This document shows, one piece after another, positions 1 through 10,021 of a stretch of 64,000 bases of DNA. The translations under genes and the position numbers were made by a program. This DNA is from Rhizopus sp. PT2906 (taxonomy: Eukaryota; Mucoromycota; Mucoromycetes; Mucorales; Rhizopodaceae), in assembly GCA_025529335.1 (NCBI GenBank), contig JAMYHX010000126.1, positions 26,736 through 90,735 of the forward strand, written 5' to 3'. Position 1 is the stretch's first letter. Every line of letters begins with the position of its first letter. The notes under the pieces were generated by a model. The model had not been told where the DNA came from. It saw only the letters and a program-made list of their open reading frames with translations, and did no database searches.

Positions 1-1030
1 ATCATTTGACGTGCATAAATTCTTTCATAAAAGGCAATAACATGTGCCACAAGTTTCGGCTTTCCCCTTTTTTTCATCTTGCAGAATGACAAGTTGGATA
101 AAAATAGCCATACAGTTTGTCCCCAATAAATTGAACTTCTTTCTATAAATCATATCCCATCTTATTTGTGGGAACCATATTCCCAATCCTAATTTATGAG
201 GGCCATCTTTATAATCGTGATACGCCCCATGTTTTGTAATAACACGTCCTTTTTTGCTTTTCTTTATGCTTCATGGTATCCATGAACCATGTGTTGAAGA
301 CAGACATTCAACGGATTTTGTACTAAAGAAGATTCGAATTACGAACAATCTAAAGATGGAACAAGGGATTCTAAGAACAATAGCGTACGCAACTTTCCTT
401 TGCTAGAGATTGTGATGCCACAGGTGACAAAGACACGTCTAAAAAATCTTGGTAAACAGCGGTTCTTTTGGTGAAGAACATAAAACATTTTTGATTATTT
501 ATTAGTAACCGTCCCACGGGCTGTACTAATCAAACTGTTAACAAACCCAAAGGGTAAATTTGAATAACTAACGATTAACAAGAACTCGGTGCATCAATTG
601 ATGACAACAGAATGCAGTTATTCACTCGAACGATACCACTTTCTGCGCTGGTACACGAAATAGCTCATCAATAATCAAAACATACAAATGTTGTCAAAAC
701 TTTGTTGAATGCTTCATGTGACTCATATGCCAATTGGCGATAGAGAATGGGGTCGTTGTTGTAGTCATACTTTGTAATAAACTATACATAAAGCAGTAGT
801 TGTCAATTATTCCTCAACAGCAGTCACTTCGCTAGGCTTTACAGTTTCTTTAGAATATGCACGTACTGAGTATGACAAGAGGGCAAGCTAAGAGCACTAT
901 GCTCAATGTTAAAGCATTTGTGAAAGATATTCAAGAAGACATATGTTTATTCAAATATGTATTTGTTTATGTATTTAAACGAGCACGACAGTAGTCACCT
1001 ATACAAAGAGTTAGTGATCAAAAGTATGTA
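1..1030. other. Intergenic stretch, no gene recognised
   Basis: This AT-rich stretch lies downstream of the YHM2-like gene. I see no protein family in either strand. The only long open stretch is on the minus strand at about 25-255, some 76 codons without an ATG, and it matches nothing I know. It could be an exon of a gene continuing to the left, but I cannot support that. Confidence 0.4.
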
Positions 1031-2119
1031 TTAACAAGGTTTGATATTACCGAGTGCAACCATGACTAATGTTTGCCAGATACCGAGTCCGATACGGGGA
1101 ACAACGCCTCTGTAAAATCCACTCAATCCATTCTTTTCGTAAATGTACTTTGAAATATTGACAAGGTTTGGTTTTTCGGGGCGTCCTTCGCCTTTCAATT
1201 GACTTTGCATCTCTACTCGAATAACTTCTAGAGGTTGATTCCAGCAAGACAGTGCACCTGCTACTACAGATGCCAGTGCTTTGTCAGTTCCTTCTGCTAC
1301 ACCCTTTTCGCCATGTCTTAGTTTAACGATGGCTTCTTCAGCAAAACGCGCAATACCAAATCTGGATGCCCAGTTGGTACATTGTCTAAGGGCTACCGCA
1401 TTCACACCCTTATTCATTCCTCTGATACCTTCCTTCTTAAATATTTTACCAGCAATTGCAAAAGTAGACTCTGTGCCAGCTGCAATCCATGGTCATGTGA
1501 GAAAAAAGGAAGCATGTTTGCTTTTATTTGAAACCTACCAGATTTTTGTCTTGTCACTTCGACTGTCTTCATAAAGGTACAAAAGCCCATGGTGCTGTAT
1601 GCTTGAGCAATACCTCCGCCCATGCCACCGATAATACCGGCCTATCGAAAGCAATCGTGAAACCGTGTTCCTATATATTCCACCCACACACATTGCGCCT
1701 GGATTAAAAATGAAGCTTACCAGAAATGGAGAAGCACCAGCTACAAGAGATCGATATTCCAATTCAGATGCAGTAAACAAGAGAACAGCACCTTTTGTAC
1801 TGGCCTCGATCCAAGCCCAAGGTATGAGCCCTTGGTAAAAACCGAGGATACCACCACGACTATAGATAGCTTGCAAGCCTTTTAACATGGGCTGTCCACG
1901 ATTGGCTGCCATTTGTGTCTTCATTACTTCAAAAGGCTGCCCCAAAGTAGAAGTTTCAAACATATTCAGAGCTTTATTGAACAGATTATTTTTAGAGAAA
2001 GTGTATAATATACACTAGTTACCTGCACCCAGCAAAAGGTTCTTGTAAGAGAGAGGCTTCTTCTCAGGAATTTTGGTGACTGAAACCACAGGCGTAGGCT
2101 GAAGGGCGATGGCAGACAT
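1031..2119 (-). CDS. YHM2: Mitochondrial carrier, YHM2-like (citrate/2-oxoglutarate)
   Basis: Four exons on the minus strand (2119-2023, 1971-1721, 1641-1539, 1479-1031) join in phase to 299 residues. The SLC25 carrier signatures are visible: PFEVMKTQ in the first repeat and PLEVIRVE in the last. Stretches such as GFYQGLIPWAWIEASTKGAV, MGFCTFMKTVEVTR and NAVALRQCTNWASRFG are characteristic of the fungal Yhm2 subgroup, an inner-membrane carrier known in yeast to exchange citrate and 2-oxoglutarate and linked to mitochondrial DNA maintenance. The introns are 51, 79 and 59 bp. The start follows a T/A-rich leader, and the first 33 residues before the carrier fold are short and end in a Lys-Lys-Pro motif as in Yhm2. 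The protein stops soon after the sixth helix, slightly shorter than yeast Yhm2. Family assignment is strong; transport activity is inferred. Confidence 0.9.
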
Positions 2120-2981
2120 TTTTTTTATATAAAAACGAAAGAAATACGTGTATTTGTTTTCGTGTGGGAGCCGATCGTATGATAAAGCCTAATGAATAGA
2201 GTGATACAAAGTGGGGGCCCGCAGATAAATAAGAAATATCACATGGAAACGATAACGAATTCAAGCACAGTGTCTGTTTCGGCTTCATTTGAGTTTCCAA
2301 AGAAATTAAAGACACACTCTTTTGAAAAAAAAAAAAAGATTCTTCCGATTTATAACCGTAGTCTATTATCTGAACAATGTTTCTTCTTGGTGGATTCTAA
2401 AACAAGATATACACTTGTTTGTATAACTTGTAAGACATTTATATCTCTTATTATTAATACAAGAAATCAGACATAGTAAAGACTGTTTGCCAATATCGCT
2501 CATTACGGCACAGCAAAATGTTATGCATCAGTTCAGCATGCGCCTTTTACAAAGCTCATTTACTTAAGCATTCCCCCTACGCCTCGTTGGCTATTTTTAA
2601 CCATCATCTTTTTGTTTCCTTACTAGATTGTCTCTAGCACAACTTTGGTTCATATCAGCTTCTGACGAAAAAGAGAATAGAGGAACATTTTGAAAGTATA
2701 AATCATGTGTGAAATAGTAAATACAAACGCATAACATAATAAAAGCAACCTTTCATCAGCTCCAGCATAATACATAATCTTTGAGTTGGCTAAAGTAAGG
2801 CTCATCCATTAGAAGAAATATCCGCTCAAGTCTTGATTAACATTGTTTATATGTAAAAGGTATTCAGACAGTTGATTATATTTTATTATTATTACTACTT
2901 TTTGCTGCCATGATGGCCTTTCTATTATTGTTGGTATTATTGGTATTTACATAATGCTGGTCTGCATTTTTTTTGTCCTTG
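2120..2981. other. Intergenic: YHM2 promoter side and tRNA thiolase 3' side
   Basis: About 860 bp between two minus-strand genes. It must hold the promoter of the YHM2-like gene (nearest 2120) and the 3' end of the tRNA 2-thiouridylase gene. Open frames here have no recognisable content. I see no repeat or RNA gene. Confidence 0.4.
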
Positions 2982-4091
2982 TTAATACACTTGGTCAATC
3001 ACTCCTCCTCCAAGACACCAATCCTTATCCCAGATAACGACCTGCTGTCCTGCAGCGATGGCACGAATAGGTTCCTTAAATTGCACATGGTACTGGCCGT
3101 CCTGGAAGAACAAAGTGGCCTTTTGGGGAAGCTGTCTGTATCTTATCTGCGCATCAATTTCCATTTGACCATTATCTTGAAAAGAAGTTGGTGGCTGATG
3201 ATGAATCCATACCCACTGGCGAGCACTACAACTCCTGTGAAATAGGGCTGGGTGGTCGGTGCCTGGGACGACCACCAGTTTGTTTTCACTCATTATTTTC
3301 TTTGCCACAAACCACTTGTGAGAGCCATGACAGATACGAGATGCCTGTCCTATCGTATAAGCATATAACCCTTGGTGCTCACCAATCACTCGATCGTTTA
3401 AATCAACTACGGGTCCGGGGGGCTGTTCGATGTACTGTTCCAGGAACTGTGCAAACCGTTTGCGTTGACCGACGAAACAAATACCCATGCTTTCCTTCTT
3501 TTTGGCAATAAAGTCAAGTCCAAGTGAGGAAGCCAGCTGTTTGACGTGTTGTTTTGACTTGATGTTACCTAGTGGAAATAATGTACGACGTAGAGCTTCT
3601 TCCTGCACTGTTGACAGGTAATACGACTGGTCTTTGTTACGTTCTAATCCTCGTAATAATTTACCGTCTCGGGTGGATCGACAGTAGTGACCTGTTGCAA
3701 ACCATACATCCTTTGGTATCTTGTCTAATAAGGCCCCAAACTTGATGAGACTGTTACAGGCAATGTCAGGATTGGGTGTCAGTCCGTGCGCATAGTCATC
3801 TAATGTCTTCTCGAAGACGTCATTCCAATACTCTTTTACAAAATCGACATGCTGACAGTCTATTTTTAATATCTCGCATACTCTTTGTACGTCTTCCCAG
3901 TCTTCTCTACTTGTACAGACACCTCTTTCATCTGAGGTATCCCAATTACGCATATAGATCCCTTGAACATCGTAGCCTTGTTGTTTAAGTAATGCTGCAG
4001 CTACGCTTGAGTCTACCCCACCGGACATGGCCAAGACCACTCGGTTATTGTTCAAGGTTGAGTAACTCTTTTGTAATAAACGAGTCAACAT
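2982..4091 (-). CDS. SLM3: Mitochondrial tRNA-specific 2-thiouridylase (MnmA/TRMU family)
   Basis: A single exon of 369 residues. The N-terminal PP-loop ATP-binding motif SGGVDSSVAA starts at about residue 23. The two cysteines expected to act in sulfur transfer are seen in NPDIACNSLIKFG and SMGICFVGQ, and the conserved DQSYYL lies between them. The C-terminal half has the beta-barrel domain ending in WDKDWCLGGGVID. MnmA/TRMU enzymes thiolate U34 of mitochondrial tRNAs for Lys, Glu and Gln. The short basic start (MLTRLLQKS) fits an import signal. The frame stays open upstream to about 4109 without an ATG, so the ATG at 4091 is chosen. It is divergent from the kinase gene at 4382, with 290 bp between them. 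Confidence 0.93.
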   Translation of the reverse strand: MLTRLLQKSYSTLNNNRVVLAMSGGVDSSVAAALLKQQGYDVQGIYMRNWDTSDERGVCTSREDWEDVQRVCEILKIDCQHVDFVKEYWNDVFEKTLDDYAHGLTPNPDIACNSLIKFGALLDKIPKDVWFATGHYCRSTRDGKLLRGLERNKDQSYYLSTVQEEALRRTLFPLGNIKSKQHVKQLASSLGLDFIAKKKESMGICFVGQRKRFAQFLEQYIEQPPGPVVDLNDRVIGEHQGLYAYTIGQASRICHGSHKWFVAKKIMSENKLVVVPGTDHPALFHRSCSARQWVWIHHQPPTSFQDNGQMEIDAQIRYRQLPQKATLFFQDGQYHVQFKEPIRAIAAGQQVVIWDKDWCLGGGVIDQVY

Positions 4092-4317
4092 GAATAAACA
4101 AAGAAGCAAAAAAAAAAAAAAAAGTAGAGGAATCCCAAATAAAGCAATAACCGAGACTAATTATAATTCAAACATTAAAAAGGAGCTTCTGGAAAGACAG
4201 TTTGAGAAGAGGGGAAAAGAAAGTTTTAATATGTCCATCTTTATCCTCTCATTTGTGTAAGAGAAACATTTTTTATTTACATGCAACATCACCAGACAAG
4301 TAAAATGTCTATGAGAC

Positions 4318-4325
4318 TATAAAAA
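4318..4325 (+). promoter_or_regulatory. Candidate TATA box of the Hal4/5-like kinase gene
   Basis: TATAAAAA lies 57 bp before the ATG at 4382. An earlier in-frame ATG at 4331 sits only 6 bp after this element, too close to be transcribed if it is the TATA box, and the 17 residues it would add are a hydrophobic, T-rich leader. This favours 4382 as the start. Confidence 0.5.
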
Positions 4326-4381
4326 CCCTCATGATTTTTTTTATTTTTTTTTCATATTTCTCTTGCTTTCTTTTATATATA

Positions 4382-4880
4382 ATGTTGCCTTTCACTCCCG
4401 AGAGATCACTTCCTCCTAGTCCATCTCTATCACCAGCGATCGTAACACCTGCAAATGCAACAACACATCACTTACATTCTAATGATAATAATCCAATGGC
4501 AGTTGATATTATCGAATTAACAAAATTATTAAATCAGGTCAAGAAGAACCGTCGTGAATCTTTTCCTTTTTTACCTTCTCCGCCTTCAAGTAGATCATCA
4601 TCCACTTCTTTACGACAAGAGAATGACGACAATAGTAAACAATTACCCTCACAGTTTATATTCAAGAAGCCATATTATAATCAATATTACCATCAAACCC
4701 ATTTTCATCACTCAATATGTAACACTAAAGATCTGGCATGGATAGATATCATTAAAATGTTTATTGCTGAAGAGGAACAATACAAGGACAACCTGTTTGC
4801 GAATCAATTTAAACAAAATATTCAAGGCAGATATGGCAAATGGGGTAAGTCTTATTATTGACGTGCTTTTTTTCTATATG

Positions 4881-4917
<37 letters not shown>

Positions 4918-5989
4918 TGTATATCTTGAGGCATTTTTGCGTTTAAGGAGTTTCTATTGTTGCATTTGAACTATGAGCTATTTATACTAAATATCTCTCA
5001 TTCATAGATCGGTTTATCGGGAAAGGAGCTGGTGGCACTGTAAGACTGATCCAAAGAAATAAGACGTTTTATGCAGTAAAGCAATTTCGTAAGAAATATG
5101 CACATGAAACTGAGAAAGAGTACATCAAGAAGTTAACAGCAGAGTTTTGTATTGGGTCGACCTTACATCATCCAAATATCATCCAGACTTTGGATATGAT
5201 TCAACAAAATGATCAATTCTATGAAATAATGGAGTATGCCCCCAATGATTTGTTCAATATCGTTATGAGCGGAATGATGTCTACTTTGGAAATTGCCTGT
5301 TGCTGGAAACAGTTGCTAAATGGCCTTTTCTATTTACACTCGATGGGAATAGCTCATAGGGATATTAAGCTCGATAACCTCGTATTGGATCATATGGGAA
5401 TACTCAAAATCATTGACTTTGGATGCTCTACTGTATTTAAATACCCTTTTGAGAAAACGATGACTTTGACTAAAGGTAAATACGAATGTTTGACTATTGT
5501 CTCTCTAACTTATATATATGTCTAGGTGTATTTGGTTCCGACCCTTACATTGCTCCTGAACAATATACACACACCGCTTACGACCCCAGACTGTCTGATA
5601 TTTGGTCATGTGGCATCATTTTTGTTTGCATGACAATACGTCGCTTCCCTTGGCGCCTGCCTCGTCTATCAGATCCTGCGTTCAAATCATTCGCAACCAA
5701 CCATAACCAACAGAAATTTAGACTTCTCAATTTGTTACCAAAAGAATCTCGTTCGGTTATGACAAGTATATTGGAAGTAGATCCATCCCGTCGATATTCA
5801 TTAGACACCATCCTGAATGACAAATGGGTGAAGCAAATCGATATCTGTACTACTGACCAGCCTGGTGCTTGCCATGTTCATCATGTTTCCGTTGTCAACC
5901 ATGTTTATCAGCGAGGTAACCTTGTCGCGATTACTCCTGAACCTCCTGGATTACTCGCAGAGAAGCAAAAACGCTCTTCAAAAAAATAG
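4382..5989 (+). CDS. Serine/threonine protein kinase, Hal4/Hal5 (Npr) family
   Basis: Three exons (4382-4844, 5008-5475, 5526-5989) give 464 residues. An N-terminal Ser/Pro-rich region of about 150 residues precedes the kinase domain. Visible are the glycine loop FIGKGAGGTVRL at about 157, the lysine in YAVKQF, the catalytic loop AHRDIKLDN, the DFGCS magnesium loop and FGSDPYIAPEQ. The DFGCS and SDPYIAPE forms are typical of the fungal Hal4(Sat4)/Hal5/Npr1 group, which in yeast stabilises plasma-membrane nutrient and potassium transporters. Intron 1 (4845-5007) carries a TA/TG microsatellite; intron 2 (5476-5525) is 50 bp. The last 60 residues are Lys/Ser-rich. Kinase activity is well supported; the transporter role is inferred, and which member of the group this represents cannot be settled here. 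Confidence 0.87.
4880..4917. repeat. (TA)n(TG)n microsatellite in kinase intron 1
   Basis: An uninterrupted TA run passes into a TG run inside the first intron of the Hal4/5-like kinase gene. Confidence 0.9.
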
Positions 5990-6202
5990 TTCCCTTGTAT
6001 TATATTTTCTCTTTTTAAAATAAAATAATAAGTACCATTTATATTTTTGTACATAAAAGAGAAAAGGCTCATTTTGGTTATTTGGTTATTTTTTCAACGC
6101 ATCGTCGTCTTGAGCATCTTTCCCCCCCTAAAGTAACCAAAAATCCATCGACTTTCCCCCTTTTTTCTCTCTTCTTTTCTCTTTTTATATATACTTGGCA
6201 TT

Positions 6203-8894
6203 ATGGCAACTATCGAAACAGCCTATTACGTACCAACATTCTTGGGTTTATCAACCACATTTGGAATATCCTGCGCTATTTCAGCATCATGCATCATAGC
6301 CTTTGAAGTCTATAAGAGATTTGAATCTATGCAATGTCTATTCGCTCCTAAATCCTATTTATTCAAGTAAATACAAAATATAATTCAATACCATATTAAA
6401 CTAATAATGGATATAATAGGAACTCTATTCCAGCACGTCCCAACTACCTGTTTTCCTGGGCAACTTGTACTTTTTCAATATCAGAACAAGACCTGCTTCA
6501 AAGGGTTGGATTGGATGCAATCATGCACATACGGTTTCTACGTATGGCAGTTCACTTTCTGGTGTTCCAATCTCTTATTGTCTGTCCTATCCTTTTGGGA
6601 CTTCATTGGACTGGATCAGCATCTGAGCAGCAAGCTTATTCTGACCATTTCAGATCCAATTCAACATTGTATTATCTATCTATTGCCAACATCAAGAGTA
6701 ATGATCCTGTCGTATGGACACACGTATTCTTTGCGTACTTTATTTCCCTGACTTGGCTATGGCTCTTGTTTGCAAATCATGTACACCACATTCACCTGTT
6801 ACACCAACAACCTCGTCAATTGCTTCACAAGAGGACCGTTCTAGTCACACGAATACCTCCTCATCTACGAACAAAAGAGACGCTTGAAGATTACTTTATG
6901 AAGCAAGGTCAGGTCGAGTCTGTTGAGTTGATTCCACGCAAGACAATACGATCATTAGATACTTTGTTAAAAAAGAGGCAAAAACTGATAGATGAGCTTG
7001 AGCTAACGTTAATACAAATGGCTCGCAAGCGCATCCATTCGGACGAGTCAGGTGACTGGGATCAATGGATTCTTCAGCTACAGGAATATCCAGAATATAC
7101 AACAATTACAGATATCTTGTCCGAAGTGGAAGCCATGGATAAGGATATTCTTGAACAAAGAACACACATTTCTGATGATGTTACTGCTTCAGCATTTGTT
7201 ACTTTCAAGTAAGTTTGTTTATACAAAAAAAGTAAACCCTTATTTACATACTTTTAAATAGACGTAGTCAATCTGCTCAAGTCACTTCACAGATAGTGAC
7301 AAGCTCAAAGCCGGGAATACTTCATGTCAGAATGGCACCAGAGCCAAGAGATATCCTATGGAAACACTTGTTACGAAAAGGAAGAAAGAGCCGACTTTTA
7401 GGTGGTGGCAAAAAATGGCTAGTATCTGTTGCGGTCTGGTAGGGGGTCTTTAAGTCTTGTGTTTTCAACTACTTATCTTTCTCCTTATAGGTCACTTACC
7501 ATCTTTTGGCTATTCCCCATTACATTCATACTTAGTCTTACTTCCATCAGCTCTTTAACACAACATTTCCCATTCCTCAAACAATTCATTGTTTCCTCAT
7601 TTGTAGTAAGGGCATTTATCCAGAATATCTTGCCTACAATGCTAGTTACTCTTTGTATGAGTATATTACCGTCTATCTTGCTAGGTTAAGTAATTACATG
7701 ACATTTTATATCTAATAGGCACTTTTGTTCTGACACTTGCTATTTATCATAGAGTTATCAAAACAACAAGACTTTATATCATTCTCTGAGCTTGAAGACA
7801 CTGTTCTTGGACGACACTATCACTTTGCTATTTTTAATGTCTTGATTGTCTTTTTGCTTGGCACAACCTTTCTAAGCACCATACTCGATGTTGTGTATGA
7901 ACCCACCATGCTTATTCAACTCCTAGCAAACGCACTTCCTCAAGGCGCGAACTTTTTCTTAAACTACATCTTGTTTAATTCATCAACGCATGCAATGGAG
8001 CTTGTTCTTTTAGGGTCACAGCTTTTTGGACATCTCTTTTTCGTTTTACCCTTTGTATCAAAAACACCACGCCTTAAATTACGCTATACCACGCCATGGT
8101 CGTTTCCATATTATTATTATTATCCTGCTCATATCCTTGTCCTTGTGATCACACTGACATATTCTGTGATTCAACCACTTATCCTGATTTTTGCCGTACT
8201 TTACTTTGCATTTGCATTAGTCGTCTACCGTCACCAGTATTTATACTGCTATCTCCGCAAATATGAATCAGACGGATCACGACATTACCGAAGGATGGTA
8301 AGGTATACCTCAGACGGTCTGTTGATCTTTCAAATGACTGTCGTGGGCATCCTCTATCTCAAGGGCGTTCTGACCGCTGCTACAGCTGTACTGCCTTTGA
8401 TCATCTTTACCGCTTGGGCCAAAATAAGGCTTCATGCTCTGTTCTATGACAGAACCAAGCACGTATCTTCGATCTATGACCCAACTGCATCTTTTAGCCA
8501 CTCTTCTTCTTGGATAGATGATATATGGAAATTATCGTTGATCAAGTCTTGGTATCTTTCTGGCCGATATGAAGGTCAAGAGCAAGGTAATGACGCCACA
8601 TCCGAGATAACAACAGTTGCGATACAACAGCCTTGTCATAAACCTCAGCAAATGTTGGACGTGATTCATGTCAAAGTTAGTTATACACGTACAGAATACG
8701 TCATGGCAGATAACCTGAATATGTATCCGGATGATTCCTGTTCAGTGTTTGAAACGTATCAACATCCTGTATTTTATCAACCTTTGGATAAACATCTAAT
8801 CTTACCCCGTCGTTTAAGTTCATCCTTTTGGAAGTTAAGCGAGTGTACATTAATACCATTGGACAGATTTCATAATAAAGTATTTAATGTTTAA
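6203..8894 (+). CDS. CSC1/OSCA-type calcium-permeable osmosensitive channel
   Basis: Five exons (6203-6366, 6420-7208, 7262-7438, 7491-7684, 7753-8894) give 821 residues. The order is that of the DUF221/RSN1 family: a first membrane helix near residues 10-30, FSWATCTFSISEQDLLQ with GLDAIMHIRFLRM before the next helices, a long cytoplasmic loop opening with TVLVTRIPPHLRTKE (RRM-like fold in the family), then a block of about eight hydrophobic segments starting at WSLTIFWLFPITF. Yeast Csc1 and plant OSCA proteins are cation channels gated by hyperosmotic or mechanical stress. In the fourth intron the nearer AG (before 7720) leads into a stop, so the AG at 7751-7752 is required. The soluble C-terminus is about 130 residues. 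Membrane location and family are firm; ion selectivity is inferred. Confidence 0.88.
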
Positions 8895-9124
8895 TTTGTT
8901 ACTTTTTACAACAAAAACGCGTCTTGGTTTAAAGGAGGAGACGAAGATCCTATTGTGGTTTAAATAGCGGTTACTACTTTTGGAAAGACTAAATGACTTT
9001 GTACTTTTGTGCACACATGCTAGTTTTCCAATTTTAAAAGCCCAATTTTAAGTTTCCCTTTTTTTCACTTTTATATTTTTTCTTTCTTTCTTTTTTTTTT
9101 TTTTTAAAAAAATAGTTATATCAA

Positions 9125-9627
9125 ATGGACAAGTTAAAGGAAGTAAGTGAAATTAAAGAAACAGAGAGAGAGAGAGAGAGAGAGAAAGAGGTTTCTATGG
9201 TGATGTATACTCATACAATTTAGAAACTCGCTGATCTTCGTTCTCAAGCTGAATCTGCTAATGCTCTTTGTGAAGAATATGAAGCCAAGATTAAGCAACT
9301 TGAGCAAGAACATACCTCAAAGGACCATGAACTTCTTTCTCTTCAAATCCGTATAAAGAATTTGGAAGAGCAACTGGACAAGACTGAAAACAGTTTACAA
9401 ACTACATCCACAGAGTAAGTAAATAAATACGAGATTTGTTCGCTTATTAAAAAACTGTATTCAGTTACAATAAAGCTGACTTGAGGGCTGAAGAAGCTGA
9501 ACGCAAGGTTCAAAAGCTCGAACAAGAATTGTTAGATAAGGAACAAGGCTATGAAGAATTAACAGAAAAGTATAATAGTGCCAAGAACGAGTTGGACGAA
9601 TTGGCTCGCCAAATGGATGACTTGTAA
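9125..9627 (+). CDS. TPM1: Tropomyosin, unusually short (123 residues)
   Basis: Three exons (9125-9142, 9224-9414, 9465-9627) encode a 123-residue protein that is a coiled coil from end to end. It starts MDKLKEKLADLRSQ, closely matching the N-terminus of fission yeast Cdc8 (MDKLREK), and ends ELDELARQMDDL, like the Cdc8 C-terminus. Tropomyosins polymerise head to tail along actin cables and the cytokinetic ring. Budding yeast Tpm1 and Tpm2 are 199 and 161 residues, one 38-residue step apart; this protein is exactly one further step shorter, so it may span about three actin subunits. The introns (81 and 50 bp) are too short to hide a missing 114-nt exon. Intron 1 carries a GA run. No reading frame longer than 60 codons covers the gene, so it is easily missed. 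Confidence 0.88.
9163..9185. repeat. (GA)n run in tropomyosin intron 1
   Basis: A short purine dinucleotide run lies within the 81-bp first intron. Confidence 0.8.
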
Positions 9628-10021
9628 AAGAAATAATAAAGTATTTCATGTTATCATTCATCAAGTTGTTATATGGGAATCGAGGTAGGTGGAACGTTAC
9701 CACAAAAGGTCAAGGTGGACGCGCGTATACAAATGGATATGTTTGGCTGGTAAAGGTCAACTTGTGGTATTTGTGAATTGAGTATTTAGTAAACCAAAAA
9801 AGGTCCACTGCGCCATCATAATACATGACCTGTGTTAGGATCAAAAAGGTTAATTTTCGTACACTGCTGTGCAATTTCTTGCTACAGCCCAAAACAGTGC
9901 GTGAAACCATCATAATTAAATCACCGCATTTGGTAATTTTCTACGTCAGCTGAGATTGTTTCTTTTTTAGCTTTTTTTTGGCCATTTTTTTTTCTCTTTT
10001 TCCAAATAAATAAAAATAAAA
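9628..10021. other. Intergenic: tropomyosin 3' end and SNT1-like promoter
   Basis: About 390 bp between two plus-strand genes. No gene, repeat or RNA is seen. It ends in a T-rich stretch and an A-rich leader before the ATG at 10022. Confidence 0.4.

Noticed and set aside
4331..4381. Upstream in-frame ATG adding 17 hydrophobic residues to the Hal4/5-like kinase
   Set aside because: It lies 6 bp after the probable TATA box and encodes a T-rich leader; 4382 is a better start.
6082..6306. Frame starting before the CSC1-like gene
   Set aside because: It is an alternate frame over the leader and first exon; the CSC1 reading is supported by splicing into conserved blocks.
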